A stretch of 64,000 nt of DNA, from the NCBI GenBank assembly GCA_022432975.1, contig CM039515.1, positions 21,470,923-21,534,922 on the forward strand, written 5' to 3'. The stretch is from Begonia masoniana. Lineage: Eukaryota; Streptophyta; Magnoliopsida; Cucurbitales; Begoniaceae. This document shows, in pieces, positions 38,908 to 50,896 of this stretch; the first letter of the stretch is position 1; each line of letters begins with the position of its first letter. The notes below the pieces were generated by a model that ran no database searches, was not told the DNA's origin, and worked only from the letters and a program-made list of their open reading frames with translations. Position numbers and translations under genes: made by a program.

Positions 38908-38910
38908 GTA

Positions 38911-38922
38911 TGGTATCAGAGA
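38911..38922 (+). promoter_or_regulatory. G primer binding site
   Basis: TGGTATCAGAGA lies 3 bases after the LTR end. It matches the initiator tRNA complement at 11 of 12 positions. Confidence 0.85.
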
Positions 38923-38990
38923 CATTCAGTTAAACCGTTCAGAAGATTACTCATCAGTGCCAATCGTTGCATGGAAGTACTTCAACAACT

Positions 38991-39050
38991 GTAAGTGTTT
39001 ATGTTAACCTTAGTTAATAGATATTTAAGAGTGTAATTAACCCTGCACAG
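38991..39050 (+). other. Putative leader intron before G gag
   Basis: Donor CAACT/GTAAGTG and acceptor CCCTGCACAG/G enclose 60 nt, 11 bases before the ATG at 39062. Confidence 0.48.
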
Positions 39051-39061
39051 GAATTTAGTAC

Positions 39062-39892
39062 GATGGCCAGACGCCCAGAGGACCTAGAGTGCCAAGAGAA
39101 ATGCCAAATGTGAGAGATGAGGAGGAGCCTAGTGTGATTAGGCAGCTGAAAGATTTAGTGCGTCAGCAAACTGATTTAGTGCGCCAACAGTCTGACCAAC
39201 TAGGAGTACTATTGATTCGAGAGGTGCAAGGAAGTGCCAACTCGGGTTCTAGCAATGAACATTCTGGAGATAGATTCCGGAGACTAAGACCACCCACGTT
39301 TGATGGACAGTCATCTGATCCAGTTATTGCTGAAGGATGGCTTAGAAAGATTGAGAGTATGTTTAGGTATGCCAACATAGGAGAAGGAGACAAGGTCACG
39401 TTGGCAACATTTCACTTGGCTGGTGAAGCTCAAATTTGGTGGGAAACAATAGAGACTACCACTGATGTTTTGGTGATGCCTTGGTCACAGTTCAAGGACA
39501 TTTTCTATGAGAAGTATTTTAACAGCACAGTCCAAACCGCGAAAAAGTTGGAGTTTCTGAACTTGAAGCAAACAGGGTCTGTGGCCGAATACAGTAGGCA
39601 ATTTGACTCCTTGTCCAGGTTTGCCGGACATTTTTCTCACAAGGACAAGGATAAAGTGTTCAAATTTGTGCATGGACTGAAGCCAGAAATTTATAGAGGA
39701 GTTAAATTTTGTGGTGTTAAAGGCTTGACATTCAGTGAAGTTGTGTCCACTGCTCTGGAAGTGGAAGAAGCTGAAAGGAAGTGTGCTGGACCAAAGGAGG
39801 TCCCACAAAGGTTTATCCAGGCACACCAACAAAGAGGAACGAAGAGTCCAAGTGAGGGCCAAAATAGCCAAGGAACAGGAGGGAAGGTATAG
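39062..39892 (+). pseudogene. G gag
   Basis: The ancestral ATG is at 39062 (MARRP), as in F at 50969. One base is lost near 39080, so the open frame is entered only at MPREMPN (39089). The N-terminus has a duplicated DLVRQQTDLVRQQSDQL stretch likely to form a coiled coil. Gag signatures are AEGWLRKIESMF, IWWETIE, FYEKYF and [10 protein letters not shown]. It stops at TAG 39890-39892, where F has CAG. The nucleotide homology and the frame continue. Confidence 0.85.
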
Positions 39893-40675
39893 AATGTCAG
39901 GAAATTTCCCCAGTGTCCTAAGTGTTTGAAGAACCACCCGGGCGAATGCAGACTGGGCCTTGGGAAGTGTTTCAACTGTGAGGAGGTTGGACACACGTTC
40001 AAGGAATGCTCGAAGCCTAGAATCATCAGATGCTACAATTGTAACAAGGTCGGCCACATTAGCAGAGACTGTTCAGTTCCTAAGAGTGGCCCTGCTATAA
40101 TTAAACCAAGGATATTCTCCATGATGGAGTCAGGTGATGAAGACCAGCCTGGTGTGGTGTCAGATACTATATTGATCAACTCTGTGCCTGCTTTTACTTT
40201 AATAGATTCTGGTGCAACGCATTCGTTTATAGCATCTACATTTTCTGTTAAGTTAGATGTACAGTTCACCCCTTCCATGCATGTGTTTAATGTTACATTA
40301 CCCTCTAGTGAACTCATGCACTCTAACCAAGTGATGCTTGACAGTGATGTGTTAGTAGGGAATGTAAGTCTACCTGCTGATCTTATTATTATGGATATAA
40401 TGGGATTTGATGTAATCCTAGGAATGGACTGATTGTTTAAACACCACGCCACAATTGATTGTAGGACTGGAATAGTTAGCTTCCAACCCCCTGGTAGTTT
40501 GAAGCATACCTTTCAAGCTTCAAAGAGGAGTAAGGAAATGTCTGTGATGACTTCTATTAACACTAGACCTTCCCTATGTGGAGTGTATTTGTGTTTCTTA
40601 GCTAGTGTTTTAGACACACAACTTGTAGGAAAAGCAAATCCTCAAAATATCTTAATTGTCCAAAACTTTCCTTAA
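39893..40675 (+). pseudogene. G zinc knuckles and protease
   Basis: This has three Cys/His clusters in a row: CPKCLKNHPGEC, CFNCEEVGHTFKEC and CYNCNKVGHISRDC. AC, B, D and E have one classic knuckle after the first cluster, so G and F carry an extra one. The protease motif is DSGATHSF. TGA at 40430-40432 replaces the Trp of LGMDW. A TAA at 40673-40675 interrupts the linker. All lie in one frame. Confidence 0.85.
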
Positions 40676-41640
40676 GTATTTCTAGATGACCTTCCTAGTT
40701 TACCACCAAATAGGGAAATTGAATTTGTTGTGGATGTTTACCCCGGTGCCGAGCCTGTGTCTAAAAATCCATATAGACTAGCACCTACCGAGCTTAAGGA
40801 ATTGAAGAAACAGTTGGAAGATTTATTGGAGAAAGGGTTCATACGCCCTAGCTTTTCACCGTGGGATGCACCTGTCCTTTTTGTCAAAAAGAAGGATGGA
40901 TCGATGCGGATGTGCATTGATTATCGGGAACTAAATAAGTTAACTGTCAAGAACAAGTATCCATTGCCAAGGATTGATGATTTATTTGATCAACTTAATG
41001 GTGCAAGAGTTTTCTCTAAGATTGACCTTAGGTCCGGTTATTACCAGTTGAAGGTTAAATCTGAAGATATTCCAAAGATTGCTTTTCGCACAAGGTATGG
41101 ACATTATGAGTTTTTGGTCATGTCCTTTGGATTGACAAATGCACCAGCAACCTTTATGGATCTCATGAATAGAGTGTTTCATGAATTTTTTGATAAGTTT
41201 GTCGTAGTGTTTATCGATGATATTTTAATCTATTCCCGTTCCAAAGATGAGCATGCTAGGCACCTGACCTTGGTGTTGGAAGTATTAAAACAGCACCAAC
41301 TATACGCCAAGTTTTCTAAGTGTGAATTTTGGCTGGACTAAGTCCACTTTTTAGGACATGTTATCTCTGGGGATGGAATATCTGTCGATCCAGCCAAGGT
41401 TCAAGCAGTTAAGGATTGGCCCCAACTGAAGAGTGCTACAGATATCAGGAGTTTTCTTGGACTTGCAGGGTATTATAGAAAGTTCATTGAAGGATTTTCA
41501 AAGATTGCTACACCCCTTACTAAGTTAACAAGGAAAAGTGTGAAGTATATATGGACTGATGAATGTGAGCATAGTTTCCAGACCTTGAAATAGAAACTGA
41601 CCAATTCCATTGTGATGCTTCCAAAATTGGTCATGGATGT
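40676..41640 (+). pseudogene. G reverse transcriptase and RNase H start
   Basis: RT is open from 40730 to 41341, with [11 protein letters not shown] and FIDD near 41213. A TAA at 41339-41341 interrupts the palm-to-thumb segment (F has AGA there) and a TAG at 41591-41593 stands for CAG. About 43 bp are missing near 41607 relative to F, which removes the start of RNase H and shifts the frame. Confidence 0.85.
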
Positions 41641-43038
41641 GTGTTGATGCAAAATGGCAAGGTAATAGCTTATGCTTCTAGACAGTTGAAGACACATGAG
41701 AGGAATTACCCCACACATGACTTAGAATTAGCTGTAGTGGTATTTGCACTTAAGATTTGGAGACATTACTTGTATGGACAATCCTGCGAAATATTTTCAG
41801 ATCATAAGAGCTTGAAGTACATTTTCACTCAGAAGGAGTTAAATATGAGGCAACGTCGATGGTTGGAATTTGTAAAGGATTACAATTTTGAGATTAAATA
41901 CCATCCCGACAAGGCAAATGTTGTGGCAGATGCTTTGAGTAGAGTAACAACATCAACCCCAACCATGAATTTTGGTATGCCATTAGCCTTAGAGTCAGAA
42001 TTTCAAAGGTTTAATCTAGAAGCAGTATCCAGTGTATCAGCCATACTTTTAGCCATAACCTTAAAGCCTATAATTCTGGAGAAAATAAAGGAAGTTCAGA
42101 CGAGTGATGACGAGTGTAACAAGTACAAGTTAAGCATAAATTCTACGGACAAATCAGATTTTAACTATTCTGCTAATGGAATCCTTAAGTTTAGAAATAG
42201 ATGGATTGTCCCTGCTATTAAAGAACTTCAAGATGAGATTCTTTGTGAAGCACATTATTCCAATTTTTCTATTCACCCTGGAAGTACGAAGATGTACAAG
42301 GATCTTAAACAACATTATTGGTGGCCAGGTATGAAAAGAAGTGTGGCAGGTTATGTGGAATCGTGTCTAGTTTGTCAACAGGTTAAAGCTGAGCATCAGA
42401 GACCTGGTGGAATGTTACAAACTTTACCAGTTCCTGAATGGAAATGGGAACAAATAACGATGGACTTTGTTGTAGGATTGCCTAGAACAGCAAATGGACA
42501 TGATGCAATTTGGGTGATAGTTGATTGTTTAACCAAGTCTGCCCACTTTCTGCCGATGAGAATGACTTACTCGATGGATCAGCTTGCTGAGTTGTATGTG
42601 CATGAAGTTGTTAGACTGCATGGAGTTCCAAGCACTATAGTTTCAGACCGAGACTCTAGATTTACTTCTAAGTTTTGGAAAAGTTTGCACAAGGCTATGG
42701 GAACACAACTTAGTTTTAGCACAGCTTTTCACCCTCAAACAGATGGACAGTCCGAAAGAACCATCCAAACATTAGAGGATATGCTTCGTGCATGCACATT
42801 GGATTTTCAAGGTTCTTGGAGCAAGTATCTATCCTTAGTAGAATTCTCTTACAACAACAGTTTTCAGGCAACCATAAGAATGGCACCATACGAGGCATTG
42901 TATGGACGAAAATGCAGATCACCTTTGTACAGGGATGAAGTTGGTGAAGCACAGTTACTTGGTCCTAACATTGTGCAACAAACTGTTGAGAAAGTTGCCC
43001 TCATTCGACAGAGAATTTTGGCAGCTCAGAGTCGATAG
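41641..43038 (+). pseudogene. G RNase H remainder and integrase
   Basis: A 465-codon open stretch holds RNase H (THDLELA, SDHKSL, ADALSR), the HHCC finger ([11 protein letters not shown] to [10 protein letters not shown]), the DDE core ([23 protein letters not shown]) and the [18 protein letters not shown] block. It ends at TAG 43036-43038, where relatives have CAG before KSYAD. Confidence 0.86.
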
Positions 43039-43485
43039 AAAAGCTATGCAGATTGCAGGCGTAGAGAATTGGAATTTGTGATAGGTGATGAAGTTTTTCT
43101 CAAGGTATCACCATTTGAAGGAGTTGTGAGATTTGGGAAGAGAGGAAACCCCAGATTTATTGGACCATTCTCAATCTTGAAAAGGATTGGGAAGGCAACC
43201 TACCAGTTACAGCTACCAACCTCTATGGAAGGAATCTATAATGTGTTCTATGTTTCCATGTTGAAGAAGTGTGTACGAGATCCATCTCAGATTGTGGAAC
43301 AGCAGAGTATTGAAATTCATCCTACCCTCACCTATGAGGAGAAACCAGTAAGAATCTTGGATTATGCAGTGAAGGTATTGTGCAACAAAGAGGTTCCACT
43401 AGTGAAAGTATTATGGCACAACAAGAATATAGAGGAAACAACTTGGGAGCGCCCTGAGAACAAAATTCTTTTAAGGAGGGTAGAT
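43039..43485 (+). pseudogene. G integrase C-terminus, tail deleted
   Basis: This continues in frame after the TAG. It has the GPF module with a two-codon deletion before NPRFIGPF, and the start of the chromodomain-like tail (EEKPVRILDYAVKVL, PLVKVLW, TTWER). About 50 bp found in F, encoding the end of the tail and the stop, are missing, so the frame runs into the LTR. The polypurine tract AAGGAGGGTAGAT is at 43473-43485. Confidence 0.84.
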
Positions 43486-44904
43486 TGTAACACCCGGTTC
43501 TATCGAACCAGCTCTCTTTTATTATTAATGGTGTACACTTTATTATGCAATAATTAAAGTAGGGTTATTGAGTGACTAGATAAGGGCATAAGAATAAATT
43601 GGAAATTTCTAAAGTGGATAACGTATTTAAGGAAAGAGGGTTGGTTTAATGCACTGTAGTCGCCACTATCTTGCTTACCATTCCTCTTTCAGCCTTCAGC
43701 TCTGCAACACAACCCTCTTGGCGATTCCCTCTCCCGATTCTCCTTCAACCTAGGTAAGTTTTCCTCATTTCTCTTATGATATAGCGGTTAGACACCTGAG
43801 AGAGTACAATGTGAGGACTTTTGAGGATGCTATGAATGAGAGTAGGTTCGGGTTCTGGTGATAAATAGGAATGCACGAGCAATAGAGTTTCAAATTGGTT
43901 TCCTTGTCCTTCTGGTTAGTTTTTGGTTAAGTTTAGTAAAGGTTTGATTGATATTTTGTTATGAACCTAGGTGAGCAGATTTCTGAAGTAGCTAGCAACC
44001 AAACATTTTCCAAGAGCTAGGTAAGTGAAGTATGCTTGTGCCTTCGGGCCTACATCACAAAACATTAGGATTATGTTTACTTGAATGTGTCTGTATGTTA
44101 TGCATCATATTTTAAAAGTATACGAAAATGAATTTGAATGCATGTTGACATGGTGAGGAATGAACATAACGAAACAGCTATGTGAATCAGAGTTACTGTT
44201 AAGGGAATTAATCCGCCCCTTAATGAGACAGTGGATATTTAGACTTTGGGAAATTTGATCCGCTTCCTATCGAACAGGGGGATCGGAAACAGTTATGTGA
44301 ATCAGATTTTCTGTTAAGGGAATTAATCCGCCCCTTAATGAGTCAGTGGATATCTATACTTTGGGAGAGTTGATCCAACTCCCAATTTCACAGGGGGATC
44401 TGAACAGAAACGATGCATGAACAACTGAGATGAGAAAGTAGAAATTGCATGTTTAGGAATTCATATTTCAGCATTTCATTTCATTACTGCTATACTTACT
44501 TAGCATTAGGCTAATAGATGAGTTTTGTGATGTAGGTGAAGAAGTGACAGCGGGTGTGTTTACTGAGTTTGCAGAGAACTATACTAGTTGAAGGAGTGCA
44601 TCTATGCAGCAATCTGGCAGCTGATGGGGCGGTTTAACTGATGTCAGTTGGTGTGAAAGTTTAATTGACAATGTTTCAATTCAAGTATGTTGGATTTTCA
44701 TGATAGTAGTAGTTTTAATGTTTCTGAACTCATTTTGAGATTTTCTTCCAGACAATTAGACTCTGTTGGTGTTAATAGTGCTTTTACTAAATGTTGGAGT
44801 AGTGTCCGAATTTAAGTGATTCTGAATGAATTTTAGTAAATTGCTCAAGTTCTTCTGGTAGTCGGAATTTTCTTTGTTAGAGTGAAATTGTTGTTGTTCT
44901 GTTG
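43486..44904 (+). repeat. G 3' LTR, first segment
   Basis: This is collinear with 36752-38170 of the 5' LTR and starts with an intact TGTAACACCC. The donor box GTAAGTT (near 43755) and GTAAGTG (near 44021) are kept, but the acceptor TTTTTCAG is changed to TTTTCCAAG. H interrupts at 44905; TGTTG at 44900-44904 is its duplication. Confidence 0.88.
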
Positions 44905-47661
44905 TGTAACACCTGGCATTTAATTGCCATGTAATCATTTTCCCGAATCGTATGAGCGGGATCAATATTATTTTAATACAATGAATGTTTTGGTTGAATT
45001 GTTGGAATAATTAGTGGAGAACTAAACTAATGTGGAACCAAAACAAATCAATTAACAAGTTGGTTAAAATCAAATGGAGGGGCTGTTTAGGTAAGAATTG
45101 TGGGTTGTGGGATGGAGCTAATATGCCATCGACACTTGGCAACTTGCTGAACAAGACATACTCCACTTCCTATGTGAAACCCACTTCTCTCTTTCCTCTG
45201 CTCTTTCCATTCTCTTCTCGGCATTCTCTCTTCCTGTCGACAAACAATCATCAAAGTTACTTCGATCTCCTCAGATTTCTTTCTGCTCCTCCGCTAAGGT
45301 AAACATCTACTAATGCTAACAAATTTGGACAAGTAAAAGTATGAGTTTGCTAAAGTTTTAGGTTAAGTTATTTTGGGAGAAAACTCTCGGTTTTTGTATG
45401 GAAACACATTCGTTGTTTTCTACAAGTCTGAATGGGGTTAACTGCATAATCTTCCAAGTTATTAGTTAACATTTGCAGCCTTGTTTATTTCTCCACGTGC
45501 ATGTTACAGATCTGTACATTTCCGAGACTTTCCAGCTAACTGCATCGCAGATAACAGGTAAGTTCATAACCGTAGGTTGGCCCTTAAGGCCCTACATCAC
45601 GGAGGTACTAGGTGTTTCATTTTTGTCGGGTTGTTTTGGGTAGAAACGTTATAGTTTATGTTCTGAGTTGTCTGTGTTCTGCTTCACAGTATGTTCTGTT
45701 ATTTCTGTCATCTGCTATTGTAAGTTCAGGCACTGAAAATGTTCATGCATACACGTTTTCACCGAAAGTTCATGCAAAACCGATTTCTGTACACTATTTG
45801 AAACTAAACAAGATAAAATCTGACTGAAATGTATCGGTTAAGTATGGGACGGGGACTGGCCCCTAGATCTGTTTCTGTACTATACCGTATAATTGTTTGT
45901 GCCTGATAGTGCACCCACTATTCGCCAGTTCCCCTATAAGCCCCACTTATACCCCTCTGCCGCTGAAACGTAATGTTCTGTACTATCACTGTATTTCTGA
46001 AAGTTCATGCATAGCATATGCATCACTGCATTGTTTTATATGTTCTTACTGAGTTTTAGACTCATAGGTGAACTCCCTGATATAGGTATTGAACCCAAAA
46101 ATGAGGACTTTGTGCCTCAGTCTGATAAATAGGTGGCTGGTGGTTAGAGCTCTCGGGTTGGTTGTGGCTATCAGACAAATTCGTGACTGAGAGAGTGAAA
46201 TTCTAAACTATGTTCTATTTATGTATTTAAAACTTCTGTTTTGGAAATTCTGCAAATATATGTTAGGTTCTGTACTGATCCTCAGATTTTAAAACAATGC
46301 ATAGATTTTGATGTCTAAGTTTTAAAAACTACTGTATTTGACAGTTAAATTCATGTTCTGAATGTTCTGGAATTGTTTGGGGATATTTTTTGTTAGTTTG
46401 TGTATGGATGACTTCTGGTTTTGGAACTATCCATGCAGTCTGTTTCTTTGAATCTGTCAATTGTAAAGTATGTTCTACAACCTTGTTTAGAATCGGGTAT
46501 TGAAGGTCTACAACTTCCATGCCTTCTGTCAGTGCTGTATTAGACAGTTCAATTATGTTCTGAAGTATTCTGAAATGGTTTAGAATATTTTCTGTTAGTC
46601 TATGCATTGATGGTCTCTGGTTTTTGAGCTATCTATGCAGTGTAATTATTCTTAAGTTTCTGTTATGCCTTCTGTTGTGCTCAAGAACCATGTTTTGAAG
46701 TGATTTGAGAATCTGAGACGTTTATGTCTTCTGTTTTTTATGTTCTCTGTCTGTGTGTCTTCCTGTCAAAAATTGAAACTATGTCTACCGATTGATACTG
46801 TTCACATTTTGTCTTATTCCCATCTACCGCCAAACAGTGGTTTTGTCATAGGTTTTTCTTTTGCCAATTATGTTTAACGCCTGTATCTTCCGGCTGATGT
46901 CATCACCTCACCCAATTTCATCTGCTGCCGGTATCTTCCGGCTGACGTCATCCCTGACGTCATCCCCTCATCCAATTTCATTTGCTGCCTGTATCTTCTG
47001 GCTGACGTCATCCATCTTCCGGCTGACGTCATCACCTCACCCGATTTAATCTGCTGCCTGTATCTTTCGGCTGACGTCATCCCCTCATCCGATTTCATTT
47101 GCTGCTTATGTCTTCCGCCTGACGTCATCCATCTTCCGACTGACGTCATCACCTCATCCGATTTCATCTGCTGCCTGTATCTTCCGACTGACGTCATCTC
47201 TGCTTCTACCTTCAAAACTACATCATCAGATAGATTTCTTCCGCCAGTCATCTGACTATGTCTTCCGCCTTTATTTCTTGTTTTCTGCTGCCATTTATAA
47301 CTGTTATTCAGATTCTTTTTACATTCCTTCCTGCACTCTTCAGATTTCTCCTTGCCCGATATTCTAAATGTCCAAAGTTTAGTTTACATCTGTCTTCCTG
47401 TTTTCTTCAGTCTGTTATTTCCTGTGGTCCAAAACTGTACCGAGTATTCCGATATCCATCTGTTGTGTATCCCGCAGTTTGGTTTTAACTATGTTTTTTT
47501 CTTTCCCAATTGATTTCTACTCCAGAGAACTCTCTCTCCGTGTCAATGTTTTAAAAGTAAAATGTTCAAAAAAAATATATATAGTTCGAGTTTTCTGTTA
47601 TGTCCCGGAGTGATGGCTTGACCCTCAGACCCCGAACGGGTTCGGGTTGTGGGCTGTCACA
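44905..47661 (+). mobile_element. Solo LTR H
   Basis: This is a 2757-bp solo LTR from TGTAACACCTGG to GGGCTGTCACA, flanked by TGTTG (44900-44904 and 47662-47666). No internal region remains, as expected after LTR-LTR recombination. It shares the box order of the other LTRs: AAG/GTAAAC at 45299; TTTCCAG acceptor at 45535; 22-nt exon-like 45536-45557; GTAAGTT at 45558; CCCTACATCAC near 45590; GTTCATGCATA near 45740; a GGGGACTGGC and GCCAGTTCCCC pair; TTCTTACTGAG; GATATAG/GTAT at 46085; and eight TGACGTCA sites at 46940-47200. Its 3' end is CCCGGAGTG with a C/G-rich inverted repeat before CTGTCACA. Confidence 0.9.
46880..47200 (+). repeat. TGACGTCA-rich degenerate repeat in H
   Basis: Repeats of CTTCCGGCTGACGTCATC joined to CTCATCCGATTTCATCTGCT give eight exact TGACGTCA palindromes and one TGATGTCA variant within about 320 bp. 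Confidence 0.9.
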
Positions 47662-49327
47662 TGTTGTCTATTGGATGATGTCTTCAGTAAAGCCATCGGA
47701 TGATGTCTTCAGTATAGTCATCGGATGATGTCTTCAGTGGAAGCCATCGGAAGATATAAGTAGAAGTTTTGTCGTTTAGTGACCGGTGGATGTAGAGTAA
47801 TAAACTTACTGGATGATGTAGTAGAAGTTTTGTCGTTTAGTGACTGGTGGATGTCGAGTAATAAACTTACCGGATGATGTAGTAGAAGTCTTGTCGTTTA
47901 GTGACCAGTGGATGTAGAGTAATAAACTTACCGGATGATGTAGTAGAAGTCTTGTCGTTTAGTGACCGGTGGATGTAGAGTAATAAACTTACCGGATGAT
48001 GTAGTAGAAATTTTGTCGTTTAGTGATCGGTGGATGTCGAGTAATAAACTTACCGGATGATGTAGTAGAAGTTTTGTCGTTTAGTGATCGGTGGATGTCG
48101 AGTAATAAACTTACCGGATGATGTAGTAGAAGTCTTGTCGTTTAGTGATCGGTGGATGTCGAGTAATAAACTTACCGGATGATGTAGTAGAAGTTTTGTC
48201 GTTTAGTGATCGGTGGATGTCGAGTAATAAACTTACCGGATGATGTAGTAGAAGTTTTGTCGTTTAGTGATCGGTGGATGTCGAGTAATAAACTTACCGG
48301 ATGATGTAGTAGAAGTTTTGTCGTTTAGTGATCGGTGGATGTCGAGTAATAAACTTACCGGATGATGTAGTAGAAGTTTTGTCGTTTAGTGATCGGTGGA
48401 TGTCGAGTAATAAACTTACCGGATGATGTAGTAGAAGTTTTGTCGTTTAGTGATCGGTGGATGTCGAGTAATAAACTTACCGGATGATGTAGTAGAAGTT
48501 TTGTCGTTTAGTGATCGGTGGATGTCGAGTAATAAACTTACCGGATGATGTAGTAGAAGTCTTGTCGTTTAGTGATCGGTGGATGTCGAGTAATAAACTT
48601 ACCGGATGATGTAGTAGAAGTTTTGTCGTTTAGTGATCGGTGGATGTCGAGTAATAAACTTACCGGATGATGTAGTAGAAGTTTTGTCGTTTAGTGATCG
48701 GTGGATGTCGAGTAATAAACTTACCGGATGATGTAGTAGAAGTTTTGTCGTTTAGTGATCGGTGGATGTCGAGTAATAAACTTACCGGATGATGTAGTAG
48801 AAGTTTTGTCGTTTAGTGATCGGTGGATGTCGAGTAATAAACTTACCGGATGATGTAGTAGAAGTTTTGTCGTTTAGTGATCGGTGGATGTCGAGTAATA
48901 AACTTACCGGATGATGTAGTAGAAGTTTTGTCGTTTAGTGATCGGTGGATGTCGAGTAATAAACTTACCGGATGATGTAGTAGAAGTTTTGTCGTTTAGT
49001 GATCGGTGGATGTCGAGTAATAAACTTACCGGATGATGTAGTAGAAGTTTTGTCGTTTAGTGATCGGTGGATGTCGAGTAATAAACTTACCGGATGATGT
49101 AGTAGAAGTTTTGTCGTTTAGTGATCGGTGGATGTCGAGTAATAAACTTACCGGATGATGTAGTAGAAGTTTTGTCGTTTAGTGATCGGTGGATGTCGAG
49201 TAATAAACTTACCGGATGATGTAGTAGAAGTTTTGTCGTTTAGTGATCGGTGGATGTCGAGTAATAAACTTACCGGATGATGTAGTAGAAGTTTTGTCGT
49301 TTAGTGATCGGTGGATGTCGAGTAATA
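47662..49327 (+). repeat. G 3' LTR, second segment, 61-bp array of about 26 copies
   Basis: After H's duplication the G LTR resumes as at 38166. From about 47766 a 61-bp unit (ACCGGATGATGTAGTAGAAG to GGTGGATGTCGAGTAATAAA) repeats about 26 times. G's 5' LTR has only about three copies. Early units carry more variants than later ones, consistent with recent local expansion. The remaining LTR end and the right duplication of G are lost. Confidence 0.92.
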
Positions 49328-50813
49328 ACATTGGGAGAGTTGATCCGACTCCCAAGGGAAACTGGGGATCATGATAGCTGTTAAGGGAATTAATCTGCCC
49401 CTTAATTGATGAAGAGGATTTATGACTTTGGGAGAGTTGATCTCACTCCCAATGGAATATTGAGATCAGATTACGATGAATGTGAATGCAACTAAGCTGA
49501 AAAAGTAGAAACTGCATGATTAAGATTTACATTTCAGCATTTCATTTTATGACTGCTTCACTTATTTATCATTAGGCTAATATATGAGTTTTGTGATGTA
49601 GGTGAAGAAAAGACAGCAGGTGTGTTCTCTGAGTTGGTTGAGAGCTAGGCAGGTTGGAGGGGTACATTCATGCATCGAACTGGCAGCTGACGGGGCGGTT
49701 TAACTGATGTCAGTAGTTGTGAAGGTTTAGTTGACAATGTTTCAATTTAAGTACGTTGAGTTTTTATGACAGTAGTAGTTTTAATGTTTTTGAAATACAT
49801 CTTGAGGCTTTTCTGTTAATGATACTCTGTCAGTTTAATAGTGGTTTTACCATATTTCGGAGTAATGCACTAATTTAAATAGTTTTGAATGGTTTTTAGT
49901 AAAATGTTCATATTCTACTGGTAGTAAGAGTTTTCTTGTTAGAGTGGAATTGTTGCTATGCTGTTTTCGTTGAGTATTTTTGATCTATCGGTGGATGAAG
50001 TCTATCGGCAGATGTAAGGTTATTGTTCTGTTGTCTATCGGAAGATGTTTTCAGTAAAGTCATCGTATGATGTCTTCAGTAGAAGCCATTGGAAGATATA
50101 AGTAGAAAATTTATCGTTTTGTAACCAGATGATGTGGAGTAATTTATCCATCAGATGATGTAGTAGAAGTTTTGTCGTTTAGTGATCGGTGGATGTCGAG
50201 TATTAAATCCATCGGATGATGTAGTAGAAGTTTTGTCGTTTAGTGATCGGTGGATGTCGGGTATTAAATCTATCGGATGATGTGGTAGAAGTTTTGTCGT
50301 TTAGTGATCGGTGTACACAGTTTGTTCTTTCGGAAGACGTGAGTAAAAGATTTGTGGTCTTGTGATCGGCAGAGGCTGGATGAACGAATCATCCGGCTGA
50401 CGTCATCGGTAGATGCGAGTAGTAAAACTTGTCATTTTGCGATTGGCAGAGGTTGGATGAACGATTCATCCGGCTGACGTCATCGGTGGAAACCTTCGGT
50501 TTTATTTCTGCCCTTTTGTTGACCTCGTTCAGCGGATGATGTGTTTGACTTTTTGAACTTTAAGCATTTCACGCGTAAGCCTTCGTCTCTTCCGGCCGAA
50601 TTCTTTTCTTTATATTTTTAACTGAATATTTGAACACTATTTTATAGTTTTGCTTAACTTTGCTTTGCTCAAAGATTTTTCGCTGCAATTTTTGTGTTTT
50701 TAGCAAACGTTCAAATTGACTTTCGAGCGAAGTTTTAAATTTGGTCCGAAATTTCCTAGTTATGTTCGGGTTTATGAGTAACGAACCGGGTTTATAAAAC
50801 TCTGGGCGTTACA
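49328..50813 (+). repeat. F 5' LTR, last segment
   Basis: This resumes F's LTR inside a 97-bp repeat unit (compare 56430 and 57020 onward) and is collinear to the TTACA end. Several hundred bases of F's LTR between 55940 and about 56430 equivalents are missing. It holds TTGGGAG/CTCCCAA hairpin units, GATGTAG/GTGA near 49604, GGTTGGAGG, CGGATGATGT repeats (about 50020-50300), and TGACGTCA near 50397 and 50477. Confidence 0.86.
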
Positions 50814-50816
50814 GTA

Positions 50817-50828
50817 TGGTATCAGAGA
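50817..50828 (+). promoter_or_regulatory. F primer binding site
   Basis: TGGTATCAGAGA lies 3 bases after the LTR end, as in G. Confidence 0.85.
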
Positions 50829-50896
50829 TATTCAGTTAAACCGTTCAAAAGATTACTCATCAGTGCCAATCGTTGCATGGGAGTACTCCAACAGCT

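Larger units (their letters stand above)
36752..49327 (+). mobile_element. Element G, degenerate Ty3/gypsy in F's LTR
   Basis: 5' LTR 36752-38907, primer site 38911, gag-pol remnants 39062-43480, polypurine tract 43473-43485, and 3' LTR 43486-44904 plus 47662-49327, interrupted by solo LTR H. The end of the 3' LTR is missing: its 61-bp array runs straight into F LTR sequence at 49328 across the shared bases ATAA. The left terminus is TATAACACTC rather than TGTAACACCC, a C/T-type decay of the TG end. Confidence 0.86.

Noticed and set aside
45030..45302. 90-codon frame at the start of solo LTR H
   Set aside because: It spans the U3 and leader and stops at the first bases of the donor-like GTAAAC. 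Joined to the next exon-like block it hits a stop at once. No homology is recognised.
46874..47251. Minus-strand frame with repeated MTSAGRYRQQMK in H
   Set aside because: It is a translation of the degenerate TGACGTCA repeat, and repeat periodicity explains it.
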